From assembly GCA_965140365.1 (NCBI GenBank), contig OZ223196.1: a stretch of 64,000 bases of DNA, one strand, 5' to 3'. Of the stretch, positions 24,299-34,499 are shown piece after piece (positions within the stretch are counted from its first letter, which is position 1; the number at the start of each line of letters is the position of its first letter). This DNA is from Hydrogenovibrio sp965140365. Lineage in GTDB: Bacteria > Pseudomonadota > Gammaproteobacteria > Thiomicrospirales > Thiomicrospiraceae. Position numbers and translations under genes: made by a program. Below the pieces are notes generated by a model. The model was not told the DNA's origin, made no database searches, and was given only the letters and a program-made list of their open reading frames with translations.

Positions 24299-25749
24299 TA
24301 TTTTCTCCAGAAAGACGCCGTGAACAGCACCAGTAAGGTGAAGATTTCCAGACGGCCCAGCAGCATGGCAAAGGTCAGAATCCACTTGGCCGGATCGGAC
24401 AGGCTTTGGTAGTTGGCCGAGGCTTGGCCGAGGGCGGGGCCGAGGTTGTTGATGGTCGCGGCGACGGTGGAGAAGGCGGTGATCTGGTCGAGCCCGAGTG
24501 CCATCAGCAGCAACATGATGAAAATGAACGATACCACGTACAGCGAAAAGAAGCCCCAAACCGCCGCAATGACGCGATCGGGAATCGCTTTGCCATGCAG
24601 TTTTACCGGCATCAAAGCGTTGGGGTGCAGTAACCGACGAATCTCACGACTGCCTTGTTTGGCGAGCAGAATGAAGCGGATGACTTTCATCCCCCCGGCC
24701 GTGGAGCCCGCCGAGCCGCCGATAAACGTCATCATGATCAGCATCACCGGCACAAAGGCGGGCCAAACGGTAAAGTCGGTATTGGCGAAACCGGTGGTGG
24801 TGGCGATGGAAACGGTTTGGAACGCGCCATAACGTAGAGCATCTTCCCACGATAAATAGACGTCATGAAAGAACAGGTAACTGCTGCTGACTAGGATGCC
24901 GACTAAAATCAGCAGTGCATAGATTTTGAATTCCGGGTCTCCGAAATACGGGCGGGCCGAGAGGTTTCGGAAAGCGGAAAAGTGCAGGGCGAAGTTGATG
25001 CCGGCCAGGAACATGAAGAACATGGCAATCAACTCGATTTCGACGTTGTCGAAATGGCCTATGCTGGCGTCATGCGTCGAAAAGCCGCCAATGGCAACGG
25101 TGGAAAAACTGTGCGCGAAGGCATCAAACCAGTCCATGCCCGCCAGCCAGTAGCCCAACGCGCAAGCCAATGTCAGCCCAAGGTAGATGTACCATAAGGC
25201 TTTGGCCGTTTCGGAAATACGCGGCGCCAGTTTGGTGTCTTTCATTGGGCCGGGCATTTCGGCACGATACAACTGCATGCCGCCGATGCCGAGCATTGGC
25301 AAAATGGCGACGGCGAGAACGATGATCCCCATGCCTCCCAGCCATTGCAGTTGCTGGCGATACCACAACATGGAATGCGGTAAGGCGTCGAGGCCATTAA
25401 TGACGGTGGCCCCGGTGGTGGTCAAGCCGGAAAACGATTCGAAAATCGCGTCGGTCAAAGAGATATAGATATTGGACGCGAAATACATCGGAATCGCCCC
25501 GGCAAAGCCGAGCACGGTCCAGAACATGACGACAATCAAAAAGCCATCACGGATTTTCAGCTCGTGACGTTCTCGACGGTTGGGTAGCCAGAGCAATAAG
25601 CCAAGCGAAAAAAGGCCCAGGCCTGACAAAGCGAAATCGGAAGAACCGCCGTCGTGGTAAATCAATGAAATGATAAAGGGTGGAATCAGCGTTAAGCTGA
25701 AGACCATCAGTAGGATTCCCAGAACTTTTAGAATGATTTTTGTGTGCAT
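24298..25749 (-). CDS. trkH: Potassium uptake membrane subunit TrkH
   Basis: The 483-aa product has the length and pore-loop pattern of TrkH: four membrane-pore-membrane repeats with selectivity-filter glycines, for example SGLTTTGATV, VAIGGFSTHDAS, IATTTGFANTDF and TINNLGPALG. It carries potassium across the inner membrane with the cytoplasmic TrkA ring. The pair lies in the order trkA then trkH on the minus strand, 20 bases apart. Confidence 0.94.
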   Translation of the reverse strand: MHTKIILKVLGILLMVFSLTLIPPFIISLIYHDGGSSDFALSGLGLFSLGLLLWLPNRRERHELKIRDGFLIVVMFWTVLGFAGAIPMYFASNIYISLTDAIFESFSGLTTTGATVINGLDALPHSMLWYRQQLQWLGGMGIIVLAVAILPMLGIGGMQLYRAEMPGPMKDTKLAPRISETAKALWYIYLGLTLACALGYWLAGMDWFDAFAHSFSTVAIGGFSTHDASIGHFDNVEIELIAMFFMFLAGINFALHFSAFRNLSARPYFGDPEFKIYALLILVGILVSSSYLFFHDVYLSWEDALRYGAFQTVSIATTTGFANTDFTVWPAFVPVMLIMMTFIGGSAGSTAGGMKVIRFILLAKQGSREIRRLLHPNALMPVKLHGKAIPDRVIAAVWGFFSLYVVSFIFIMLLLMALGLDQITAFSTVAATINNLGPALGQASANYQSLSDPAKWILTFAMLLGRLEIFTLLVLFTASFWRK

Positions 25750-25769
25750 AACCTATCCGGGTTTCACCT

Positions 25770-27167
25770 CTAGAACCAAGCTTTCTTTTCTTTCGGTGTG
25801 AAAAGTTCGGTGACTTCGGCGGCCTGAGTCGGATCGTTCAGGAATAGGATCACGTGGTCTTCCGCCTCGATGGTCAGGTCGCGGTGCGAAAAATGCACCG
25901 CATTTTCACGCACGACACAGCCGATGGTGATGCTGCTCGGCCATTGAATTTCGCCGATGGTTTTGCCGATCAGCTCTGACGAATTTTCACTGCCGTGAAC
26001 GATGACTTCCATTGCTTCGGCGGCACCGCGGCGTAGGGTAAAGGCTTTCACCGTGTCGCCTTGGCGCATGTAGTGTAACAGGCGGCTGGTGGTGATTTGG
26101 TCGGCGGAGATGGCCACATCGATGCTGTTGAGTTGAATCAGGTCCACATAGGACTGGTTGTTGACCAGCGCAATAACCCGTCGTACGCCGAGTTTTTTGG
26201 CCAGCATGCCGGAAATGATATTGGCTTCGTCGGAGTTGGTCAGGGCGAGGAACAAGTCGATTTCGTCGATATTTTCTTCGATCAGCAACGATTTGTCGGC
26301 CACGTCGCCGCGAATGACGATGGCCTGTTTCAATTGTTCCGAAATTTGCCGGGCCTGGGTAATGTTGTGATCGATAATCTTGACCTGGTGTTGTTTTTCG
26401 AGCTCTTTGGCCAGGTTAAAACCGATGTTGCCCCCGCCGGCAATCATAATGTTGCGGGATGGCCGCAATTTGTGACGGCGGAGTTCCTGAACGATTTTTG
26501 GAATATTGAAAGGTTCGGCCAGGAAGAAAACTTCGTCGCCGACTTGAATGGTGACGTCGCCGGTGGGGATGACGATTTCGTCGCGTCGGTAGATCGCCAC
26601 AATTCGGTGTTGCACGCCGTCCGGCATATATTGTTTGATTTCACGGATTTTTTTGCCAACGATCATGCCACCGGAATAAGCACGAATCGCCACTAAACGC
26701 ACTTTTCCGTCGGCGAAATCGACGACCTGTAGGGAACCGGGGTATTCGATTAACTGCAGAATATAGTCTTTAACCAATGTTTCCGGGCTGATCAGGACAT
26801 CGATGGGAATGGCGTTGGTGTTTTGATAACGGTCGAACAGCTCGGGGTGGTTCAGGTAGCTTGGGCTTCGAACTCGGGCAATTTTGGTCGGCGTCTTGTA
26901 CATGATGTGCGCCAGTTGGCAGGCCACGATATTGGTGTCGTCCACTTGGGTGGCGGCAATCAGCATATCGGCCTCTTCCAGTCCGGCCTGAACCAACACG
27001 TCCGGGTTGGAAGCGTGGCCGTCGACGGTGCGGATGTCGAGACGATCCTGTAATCGCTGAAGGTGAGTTCGGTCAAGGTCCACGACCGTGACGTCGTTGT
27101 TTTCGGTGGCGAGTAGCTCGGCCAATGAGGTTCCAACTTGTCCCGCGCCAAGAATAATAATGTTCAT
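25770..27167 (-). CDS. trkA: Trk potassium uptake regulatory subunit TrkA
   Basis: The 465-aa product has the duplicated TrkA layout. An NAD-binding Rossmann domain begins IIILGAGQVGTSLAE and a second begins IMIAGGGNIGFNLAKELE, each followed by a TrkA-C (RCK-C) domain. It gates TrkH in response to nucleotide. The cluster trkH-trkA next to ntrX-ntrY-rsmB-fmt-def is a common gammaproteobacterial arrangement. Confidence 0.95.
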   Translation of the reverse strand: MNIIILGAGQVGTSLAELLATENNDVTVVDLDRTHLQRLQDRLDIRTVDGHASNPDVLVQAGLEEADMLIAATQVDDTNIVACQLAHIMYKTPTKIARVRSPSYLNHPELFDRYQNTNAIPIDVLISPETLVKDYILQLIEYPGSLQVVDFADGKVRLVAIRAYSGGMIVGKKIREIKQYMPDGVQHRIVAIYRRDEIVIPTGDVTIQVGDEVFFLAEPFNIPKIVQELRRHKLRPSRNIMIAGGGNIGFNLAKELEKQHQVKIIDHNITQARQISEQLKQAIVIRGDVADKSLLIEENIDEIDLFLALTNSDEANIISGMLAKKLGVRRVIALVNNQSYVDLIQLNSIDVAISADQITTSRLLHYMRQGDTVKAFTLRRGAAEAMEVIVHGSENSSELIGKTIGEIQWPSSITIGCVVRENAVHFSHRDLTIEAEDHVILFLNDPTQAAEVTELFTPKEKKAWF

Positions 27168-27343
27168 ATGACGTTATCTAAATTGTGCCCGTTGTGCCCG
27201 CGACCTTGTGGGCAGGGTTTGCAATTACACCGTAAACTTTTGGTTTTCGGTAGATTTATGGTTTGGTTGCTATTCTACGCTGGATTCGGACGGAAATTAA
27301 CCTTTATTACGCTTTATTCTTGGCGTGCCCCTTGTTAACCGTG

Positions 27344-28702
27344 TTACTTCGGGTTTTTGGGGTCAATGTTCAACGCCTTGAGTTTGCGGTACAAGTTGGT
27401 TCTTTCCACGCCCGATAGACGGGCCGTTTCGGTCACATTTCCGCCGGTTTCGCGTAGGAGTTGGCTTAAATAAGCCGCTTCAAAACGCTCTTTGGCCTGC
27501 TTGAGGTTGATTGTGGTGTCGATGCCCGTCATGGAGGCGTCTTCACTGCGTTTGCTGCTTTCCAAAGTGCGCCGGATTTCGTCGTCGGTCACGTCGCCTT
27601 CGCCCAGAATCAGTAAGCGTTGAATCAGGTTTTGCAGTTCGCGGTAATTGCCGGGCCAGCTGTATTGGCGCAGCACATTGATGGCGCCCACATCGAAGCC
27701 TCGGTATTCCAAACCTTCGTGGGTGAGGAAATAATCCAGGAAATAGTCGATCAGTTCCGGGATATCTTCGGTGTGTTGTCGTAAAGACGGCACGTCGAGT
27801 GGCATGACATTGAGGCGTTGTAACAGGTCTTCACGAAACTGGTTGTTTTTGGCCATGTCTTCCAGACCGCCTTTGGTGATGGCGATGATCCGCATATCCA
27901 CGGCGATTTTTTTATTCGACCCGGGGCGGATGAACGCGCCGTCGAACATCAGTTGGGCCAGGAAATTTTGGCCTTTGGTGCTCAATTGTTCCAGGTCGGA
28001 AATCATCAGGGTGCCGCCGGTAGCGTGAATCAGTTCGCCCGGCGAGGTGCCGGTTTCGGTCTCCTGACCGAGGATTAAGGTTTCCTGATCGTCGAAATCG
28101 GCGCCGTGAATTTGGAAGAAGGTGTTTTCTTTGCGATCACTGAGTTTATGGATGGCTTCGGCGACGCGGTGTTTGCCCGTGCCCGGTTCGCCTTTCACCA
28201 GAATGGGCATGGAGTATTTTGCTAGACGTTTGATGGAATCGCGCAGTTCTGCGATGAGTTTACTCTTGCCGACCGGCAGAATCTGATCGGGTAGTTTTTG
28301 TTTCAGGTGCCGGTTTTCATTGTGTAGCTGCAAGTGCTCCATGGCGCGCTCGGCGGTAATCAGTAGCTTGGCGAGCGACAAGGGCTTTTCCAGATAATCG
28401 TAAGCGCCCAGCTTGGTCGCTTCAATGGCGGTTTCGATGGTGCCGTGCCCGGACATCATAATGACGCAGCTGTGTTGTAAAACATTTTCCTCGATCATTT
28501 CTTTGAGTAAGGATATGCCGTCGATATCGGGCATCCAGATGTCGAGGAAAATCAGGTCGGGCGCCATGTCTCGCCAGATGGTTTGAGCTTGTTGGCCGTT
28601 GGCGGCCACGAGGACGTCATAACCTTCTTCGGAAAAAATTTCTTCCATCAGGTTACGAATGTCTTTTTCATCATCAACGATTAAGAGTTTACCGGGTTTC
28701 AT
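27344..28702 (-). CDS. ntrX: NtrX-like response regulator
   Basis: The 452-aa product has a receiver domain with its phosphorylatable aspartate in LIFLDIWMPDIDG (about 53), an AAA+ central domain with Walker A GEPGTGKH (about 167), and a Fis-type helix-turn-helix at the end (GGNVTETARLSGVERTNLYRKL). The GAFTGA loop that contacts sigma-54 is absent. The corresponding stretch reads LILGQETETGTSPGEL, so sigma-54 activation is doubtful and it may act as a DNA-binding repressor or activator of another type. It is the partner of the sensor kinase upstream. Confidence 0.85.
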   Translation of the reverse strand: MKPGKLLIVDDEKDIRNLMEEIFSEEGYDVLVAANGQQAQTIWRDMAPDLIFLDIWMPDIDGISLLKEMIEENVLQHSCVIMMSGHGTIETAIEATKLGAYDYLEKPLSLAKLLITAERAMEHLQLHNENRHLKQKLPDQILPVGKSKLIAELRDSIKRLAKYSMPILVKGEPGTGKHRVAEAIHKLSDRKENTFFQIHGADFDDQETLILGQETETGTSPGELIHATGGTLMISDLEQLSTKGQNFLAQLMFDGAFIRPGSNKKIAVDMRIIAITKGGLEDMAKNNQFREDLLQRLNVMPLDVPSLRQHTEDIPELIDYFLDYFLTHEGLEYRGFDVGAINVLRQYSWPGNYRELQNLIQRLLILGEGDVTDDEIRRTLESSKRSEDASMTGIDTTINLKQAKERFEAAYLSQLLRETGGNVTETARLSGVERTNLYRKLKALNIDPKNPK

Positions 28703-28715
28703 AGGTGTGTTCGAT

Positions 28716-30937
28716 TTAGGGTTTACTGCTCGTGTCTGTTAAAAGGGCCGAGGGTTTCGGTTCGCTCATGTTATGTTGCGGCAACTGTACCAAAAAGCAA
28801 GTACCTTGTTCAGTTTCTGATTCTACCTGAATTTTGCCTTGGTGTTCATCGACAATCTTTTTGACAATGGCTAAGCCCAATCCGGTGCCCTTGGGTTTGT
28901 CGGTGGAGTAGGGTTCGAAAATCCAGTTACGAGCCTTTTCCGGAATGCCCGGCCCATTGTCGCAAATCGCCAGTTCAACCTGCTGTTTTTGGTAACGGGT
29001 ACTGACTTTAATTTGGGTGTCGGGCCGATCTTCACAGGCTTCGATGGCGTTTTTGATGAGATTATGCAATAGCTGCCGCAGTTTGGACGCATCGGCCGTG
29101 ATGATCGGACAATCCGAGTCAATATCGTAACTGACTTTCCAGGTGACTTTTGGTGTCTGGTACATGCTGACGACGTCCTTGACCAGTGTGTTGAGGTTGA
29201 CTTGGTGCAGTTCGATTTCCGGGGTGTCGGCGTATTCGGTAAAGGCCTGTACCAGGTTTTGCATGGTGGTCACCTGTTCGATAATGGTGTCGGTCATGCG
29301 ATTTAACAGTTTTTGATCCGATGGATCGAGTTTGTTGGAGAGCTTGTAGTTTAAACGCTCGGCCGAGAGCTGGATCGGTGTCAGCGGGTTTTTGATTTCA
29401 TGGGCCAAGCGTTGTGCGACATCGCTCCAGGCGGCATGCAGTTGCGCCTGAACCAGTTGGGTGATGTCTTCGATAACGATAACAAAGCCGCCGACCTTTT
29501 GATCCAAGCTGGGCAAGGTCGAACCGTGTACCAGTAAGATTTTTTGCCCTTCTTTGCAGTCGAAGGTAAATTGTTCGCTCCAGGGTTTGGATTCGCTTTT
29601 GAATAACGGAAAAATCGCGTCGAAAAACGGTTTGAGACGTTGGGTATCGGGCTGTTTAAGGACTTCATCCAACGGTTTGCCGAGCTGACGGAAAAGATCG
29701 GTGTTGAGAATGCTGTTGGTGGCGTCGTTAATGGTTTTCAGGCGCAGGTTCATGTCGAAAGTGATGACCCCGCTGTTGAGGTTTTTGATAATCGCTTGCA
29801 GGTAAAGTTTCTGCATTTCGGTTTGTTGATGCCCGAACTTGATGTCGTTACGCGCCTTGGCGATTTGTTGAATCATGTCGTTGAAAGACTGGATGAGTTG
29901 CCCCATTTCGTCGTCCTGAATGACCGGCATCGAAATGGCGTAATCCCCTTTGGCAACGGCTTTGGTGCCTTTTGCCAGCGTTCGAATCGGGCGGGTCATG
30001 TTCTGGATGGTTTGGATGGTGAACAGCACGGCGCTGATTAACGTCAGCAAGAGAACCATGCTCAAAATGACGGTGAAACTGGTTTTCAGAGGGCCTTTCA
30101 AATAGGACAGTTCCTGATACTGGCCGGCGGAAACGCGTACGGTATTGGCTAAAGCGGTGAGCTGTTCCGGGATTGGGAACACGGCTTGCAAGGCGTAGAG
30201 TTTGTTACTCTGAATGTCGGTGACCGGCAGCATGATGCGAATCACTTGGTAGGCACTGTTCAAACCGGCTTTGGTTTCCACTGCGGCGTAACTGATTTTT
30301 TTACGAATTTGTTGGAACAGACGTAACTCCGGCGATTTAGGCAGGATGTTAACGTTTTCCTGGCTGCTGTAGGCGATGAGTTGACCGTCGCTACGGTACA
30401 GTGACACTTCACGGGTGTTGAGTTGTTCACCGATTTGATTCAGTGTCAGCACTGGGGTAATAAACAAGGTGTCCTGATTCATGGCAAGCGCTTTCTGCGT
30501 GGCATTGAGGTTGCGGCGGGTTTGGTCGTCGAGCGTGATTTGCACCAGTTTGACCGCGTTTTCCAGCGCCGTTTCGGTTTTGACGTCGAACCATTGGTCG
30601 ATGCCTTGATGCACAAAGCTCATTGAAAATAGAAAATGATGGCCAAGGGGATGCCAAGAATTAAGCTGAGTATTCCGGTCAGGCGCGCGGTGATTTTGGA
30701 GCCGGGCACGCGGTTGCGGTAATTCTGCCGTAATTTCATCAGGGTGCGTACCAGCATGGTCAGCAGCCAGATCATCCCCACAAACGAAACAAACAACAAG
30801 GTGGAATAGGTTTGCGCGAATTGCGCGGCATTTTGCAGGATTTGACTCATCACGATGAGCGCGATGAGTACCAAGCTGGAAAGCAGGATCAACCAACCGT
30901 ATTGTTTGATGAATCTGGAGTGTTTCAGCGATAACAT
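28716..30937 (-). pseudogene. ntrY: NtrY-like sensor histidine kinase, frameshifted near its 5' end
   Basis: The gene should run from ATG 30937. The first frame encodes three membrane segments and ends at 30620 in LAIIFYFQ. The rest lies one frame away, beginning SMSFVHQGIDQWFDV, the sequence that normally follows directly in NtrY. One extra T in the TTTT run at 30626-30629 would restore a single protein of about 740 aa. After the break there is a HAMP domain, a PAS domain, a HisKA box with RLAHEIKNPLTPIQLS, and an ATPase domain with GLGLAIVKKI. It could be a true mutation, a slippery site, or a base-calling error. Frameshift position is inferred from both ends. Confidence 0.75.
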
Positions 30938-30976
30938 GCGCTCGGTTCCATCCTGTTTCCTATGTTGGTGACGTGT

Positions 30977-31573
30977 TTAAAGCCAGCTTTTTGGCGATTG
31001 AATTTCGATACTACGCCAGCCGCTGTCCAATTGCCAGTCCGACGACCATAAGGTATCAATAATTAACGGCGTGGGCAGTTGCCATTGATCCAAGGAAATT
31101 CGCATTTTAACCGCATAGAGCGTGTCCGGATGCAGGTCGGCCAAATCCGATATTCGGAAGTTGGACAAGGTGCCGAGGGTTTTCATTGCCTCTTTTAAGC
31201 TGTCGAAGCTCTGGACTTTCTGGTTTCGTTTATTGGCAATGACGTAAGTTCGGTTGTAGCCGACGTATTGCAACTCGGTTTTGTAGGTGATTAGCGTTCG
31301 GTTACGCGAAAAAGGGATGCCCAGCAGGGTGCGAATTTCATTTAACTCGATTTCGGTGGTGAAGGTCAACGGAATTTCATGATGGATGGCGTCAAGCACT
31401 TTGGGCGGGAAGTGAAATTTGGCACTGGCGTCCACCACCAATTGCTGATCCTCCTGGTAATCGTTGAGATAGAGGATTTGGATGCCCGGTGTGTCCGCTT
31501 TGACGGAAAAGCAGAGAAGAAAGTTCAGACTGACGAATCCGACAGTGGATAGTGCGCGTTGCCAAGTCGTCAT
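30977..31573 (-). CDS. DUF4390 protein
   Basis: The 198-aa product has a signal peptide ending near SVKADTPG and a DUF4390 domain of mostly beta-strand character (QQLVVDASAKFHFPPKVLDAI, PLTFTTEIELNE, YNRTYVIANKRNQK, LYAVKMRISLD). Members are typically encoded between rsmB and ntrY, as here. No function is established. It is likely periplasmic. Confidence 0.78.
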   Translation of the reverse strand: MTTWQRALSTVGFVSLNFLLCFSVKADTPGIQILYLNDYQEDQQLVVDASAKFHFPPKVLDAIHHEIPLTFTTEIELNEIRTLLGIPFSRNRTLITYKTELQYVGYNRTYVIANKRNQKVQSFDSLKEAMKTLGTLSNFRISDLADLHPDTLYAVKMRISLDQWQLPTPLIIDTLWSSDWQLDSGWRSIEIQSPKSWL

Positions 31574-31631
31574 ATCGCTTTACTCCATCTCGGTATCTCT
31601 ATCGGTATCTCTGTCAGTATCTCTATTAAAG

Positions 31632-32951
31632 TCATTCGGATGAGTTTTTTTCAAGCAAACAATAATAGAATCCGTCCATTCCGTCCAGGCCTGGCAGAAT
31701 CTGGCGTCCAGGCGCGTCGTTGATTATCAGGCCCCAATCGGCATCGATGGCAATTTCCCGAGCGTCGTCGGTGGCTTGTAAAAATGCGCTCATCTGGTCG
31801 CGGTTTTCGGCGGGCAGCACCGAGCAGGTGGCGTACAGCAAGCGTCCGCCCGGTTTGAGTAACGGCCAAAGCGCTTTGAGAATCGCCGCTTGCGTGGTCA
31901 CCAAGGCGTCGATGTCTTCCGGGGTGCGGTGCCATTTAATGTCCGGGTGGCGGCGGATAATGCCGGTGGCGGAACAGGGCGCGTCCAACAAAATTTTATC
32001 GAAGGCTTCGCCGTTCCACCAGTCGTCGGGTTGGGCGGCATCGCCGACATCCAGATCGGCGTGCAAATCGAGGCGGAACAGGTTTTCCGATAGGCGTTCC
32101 ATCCGTTCCGGCTCTTTTTCCAGTGCGAATACTTGGGCTTGGTCGTCGCTCAGTTCCAACAAATGGGTGGTTTTGCCACCGGGGGCGGCGCAGGCGTCCA
32201 GGATATGTTCGCCAGCCTGAGGCGCCAGTAGGGTTCCGGCTTGTTGTGCGGCGGCGTCCTGCACGCTGAAACCGCCGTTGTCGTAGCTGGGCAGGCGGGT
32301 GACATCCTGACTTTGTGCCAGCACGACGCCAAACGGCGCTTTCGGGTGGGCGTCAGCCTCAATGTCGTTTTTGGCCAGGCCTGCCAGAAAGGCTTCTCGG
32401 GTCTGGATGCGTGGATTGACGCGTAAGGTCAGGGGGGCCGGTTCGTTATTGGCGGAAAGAATCTGTTCCCAGTGGTCCGGGTAGGCTTTGCGCATGGCTT
32501 TAGTAAACCATTGCGGGTGGGCGAAACGATAGGCCGGTTTTTTATCGACTTCTTCGCAGATGGCGTCTTTTTCACGCAAAAATGAGCGCAAAACCCCATT
32601 GACGAGACCTCGTGCCCAAGGTTTTTTCAGCGATTTGGTGAGATTGACGGTTTCCGATACCGCTGCGTGCTCGGGCGTGTCCATATACAGAATTTGATAG
32701 AGTCCGAGCAAAATCAACTGGTTGACGTCTTCGTCCTTGGCTTTGAGCGGTTTTTTGAGCAAATGGCTGCGAATCGCTTCCAGGCGTTCCTGCCAGCGCA
32801 GGGTGCCGAAGACCAGGTTTTGAGTGAAGGCGCGTTCGCGCCGGTCATCGAACTGGGCCAACCCTTCGGCCAGTGCTTGGCTTAAGGAGCGGCCTTGTTC
32901 GATGACGGTGAGGCAGATTTTCAAGGCGATGTAGCGACTGTTGACGGCCAT
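31632..32951 (-). CDS. rsmB: 16S rRNA (cytosine-967-C5)-methyltransferase RsmB
   Basis: The 439-aa product has an N-terminal NusB-like RNA-binding domain (about 5-135) and a C-terminal methyltransferase domain. Visible are ILDACAAPGGKTTHLLEL (SAM binding), ILLDAPCSATGIIRRHPDIK with the PC motif cysteine, and LLYATCSVLPAENRDQM with the catalytic TCS cysteine. It methylates C967 of 16S rRNA. It lies three bases after fmt on the same strand. A palindrome copy at 31685-31694 encodes LPGLDG near the C-terminus, a segment typical of RsmB. Confidence 0.94.
   Translation of the reverse strand: MAVNSRYIALKICLTVIEQGRSLSQALAEGLAQFDDRRERAFTQNLVFGTLRWQERLEAIRSHLLKKPLKAKDEDVNQLILLGLYQILYMDTPEHAAVSETVNLTKSLKKPWARGLVNGVLRSFLREKDAICEEVDKKPAYRFAHPQWFTKAMRKAYPDHWEQILSANNEPAPLTLRVNPRIQTREAFLAGLAKNDIEADAHPKAPFGVVLAQSQDVTRLPSYDNGGFSVQDAAAQQAGTLLAPQAGEHILDACAAPGGKTTHLLELSDDQAQVFALEKEPERMERLSENLFRLDLHADLDVGDAAQPDDWWNGEAFDKILLDAPCSATGIIRRHPDIKWHRTPEDIDALVTTQAAILKALWPLLKPGGRLLYATCSVLPAENRDQMSAFLQATDDAREIAIDADWGLIINDAPGRQILPGLDGMDGFYYCLLEKNSSE
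31685..31694. repeat. CCAGGCCTGG palindrome inside rsmB
   Basis: An exact copy in frame as Pro-Gly-Leu. Here the peptide is conserved in RsmB, so selection on protein may explain this copy. Confidence 0.75.
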
Positions 32952-32954
32952 GGC

Positions 32955-33926
32955 TTATTGCGCCTGTTCCGTGCCCAGCATCTGCCCGGTGAGTTGGCGT
33001 GCTTGGGCAAAATCATAGGCGGCCATGGCTTTTTTACCGGCCGGTTGCAATTGTTCCAGGATGAGCGACCCTTTCCCCGTGGCGACTTCAACGCCGTCTT
33101 TGGTGACGGAAATCACCAGGCCTGGTGGTTTTTCAACAATCGTTTTCTGACCCATTTTGGCATGCCAAAGCCGGAGCGGCTGGCCGTCGTATTGGGTAAA
33201 GGCCACCGGCCAGGGATTAAAAGCCTGAATCAGGCGTACCAAGGTGTCGGCGGGTTGTGACCAGTCGATTTCCGCTTCGGCTTTATTGAGTTTTTCGGCG
33301 TAAGTGGCCTCGGCCTCGTTTTGTTTGACGGGGTTCAAGCGTTCGGCTTGTAAGTCGTCCAGGGTCTGCATCAGGGCGTCGCAGCCGAGTTCACTGAGGC
33401 GGTCGTGCAGGCTTTGGGCGGTGTCGTCCGCGGTAATTGGGGTTTTCAAAATGGTGAGCATGTCGCCGGTGTCCAGGCCGACATCCATTTGCATGATGGT
33501 CACGCCGGTTTCGGCATCGCCCATCTGGATGGCGCGTTGAATCGGCGCGGCACCGCGCCAGCGCGGTAATAAGGAGGCGTGGATGTTGAAGCAACCGTAA
33601 GTCGGCATGTCCAGCACGGCTTTTGGCAGAATCAGGCCGTAGGCCACCACCACCATGACGTCGGCGTTCAGAGCCTTGAGTTCGGCTTGCGCGTCGGGGT
33701 CTTTGAGCGAGACCGGTTGATACACCGGCAGGTCGTGTTGTTGCGCCAGCTGTTTGACCGGGCTGGCCGTCAGTTTACGGCCGCGGCCCGCCGGGCGATC
33801 CGGCTGGGTGTAAACCGCTACCACCTCATGTGGGGAGTTCAGCAGACGTTGTAACGGCGGCACGGAAAAATCCGGCGTGCCGGCGAAAATGATACGAAGC
33901 GGTTGAGAGGGCGAAGAGAGCGTCAT
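32955..33926 (-). CDS. fmt: Methionyl-tRNA formyltransferase Fmt
   Basis: The 323-aa product has the formyltransferase domain start RIIFAGTPDFSVPPLQRLL, the folate-binding core with NIHASLLPRWRGAAPIQRAI and the catalytic region MQMDVGLDTGDML, followed by a C-terminal tRNA-binding domain. It formylates initiator Met-tRNA. It overlaps def by four bases, the usual def-fmt pairing. A palindrome copy lies at 33116-33125. Confidence 0.95.
   Translation of the reverse strand: MTLSSPSQPLRIIFAGTPDFSVPPLQRLLNSPHEVVAVYTQPDRPAGRGRKLTASPVKQLAQQHDLPVYQPVSLKDPDAQAELKALNADVMVVVAYGLILPKAVLDMPTYGCFNIHASLLPRWRGAAPIQRAIQMGDAETGVTIMQMDVGLDTGDMLTILKTPITADDTAQSLHDRLSELGCDALMQTLDDLQAERLNPVKQNEAEATYAEKLNKAEAEIDWSQPADTLVRLIQAFNPWPVAFTQYDGQPLRLWHAKMGQKTIVEKPPGLVISVTKDGVEVATGKGSLILEQLQPAGKKAMAAYDFAQARQLTGQMLGTEQAQ
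33116..33125. repeat. CCAGGCCTGG palindrome inside fmt
   Basis: An exact copy, extended to CACCAGGCCTGGTG. In frame it reads Pro-Gly-Leu. Confidence 0.75.
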
Positions 33927-34435
33927 GCGTCGGCCTGTTGTTGCGCGAGTTCTTTTTTGTATTTTTGCAGGGCTCGGGTGCGTTTCAAACCGGATAGGTG
34001 GTCGATAAAGAGCTTGCCATTAAGATGGTCGATTTCGTGTTGAATGCACACCGCTAAAAGTTCGTCGGCTTCGAATTCAATCATTTTGCCGTCGCGATCC
34101 ATGCCTCGCACCAGTATTTCGGACGGACGATTAACTTTGGCATAGATGCCCGGAATCGATAGGCAGCCTTCTTCCCAGGTAATGTGCCCGGCGCTTTTCA
34201 CCACTTCCGGATTCAAAAGGGCGATGGGCTGATCCTTGGTTTCGGAAATGTCGACAACAATCAGGCGCTGCTGAACCGCTACCTGCGGCGCGGCCAAACC
34301 TATTCCGGGGGCGTCGTACATGGTGTAAAACATATCGTCGATGAGTTTGTCGAGTTCGTCGGTCATTTCCGGAATCGGTTGGCAGACGTCCCGAAGGCCT
34401 TCGTCCGGATAGAGAACAATATCGAGTTTATCCAT
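33923..34435 (-). CDS. def: Peptide deformylase Def
   Basis: The 170-aa product has all three deformylase motifs: GIGLAAPQV (motif 1, about 43-51), EEGCLSIPG (motif 2, about 88-96) and QHEIDHLNGKLFID (motif 3, HExDH, about 132-136), which bind the catalytic metal. I start it at ATG 34435 (MDKLDIVLYPDE), as the upstream extension is shadow sequence of dprA. It removes the formyl group from new proteins and is followed by fmt. Confidence 0.95.
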   Translation of the reverse strand: MDKLDIVLYPDEGLRDVCQPIPEMTDELDKLIDDMFYTMYDAPGIGLAAPQVAVQQRLIVVDISETKDQPIALLNPEVVKSAGHITWEEGCLSIPGIYAKVNRPSEILVRGMDRDGKMIEFEADELLAVCIQHEIDHLNGKLFIDHLSGLKRTRALQKYKKELAQQQADA

Positions 34436-34499
34436 AATACAAGGTATACTTTTTGAAATTTGAAACAATGACCTTAAATTATAGCGGATTGTTGTCTTT

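Noticed and set aside
24299..24559. N-terminal extension of the methyltransferase.
   Set aside because: It is a shadow of trkH. The ATG at 24298 has a ribosome binding site and gives the standard family length.
30620..30896. The alternative N-terminus of the 726-residue NtrY frame (from 30896).
   Set aside because: Its first 90 residues are the shadow of the true membrane domain in the neighbouring frame; composition is histidine/arginine-rich and lacks membrane segments.
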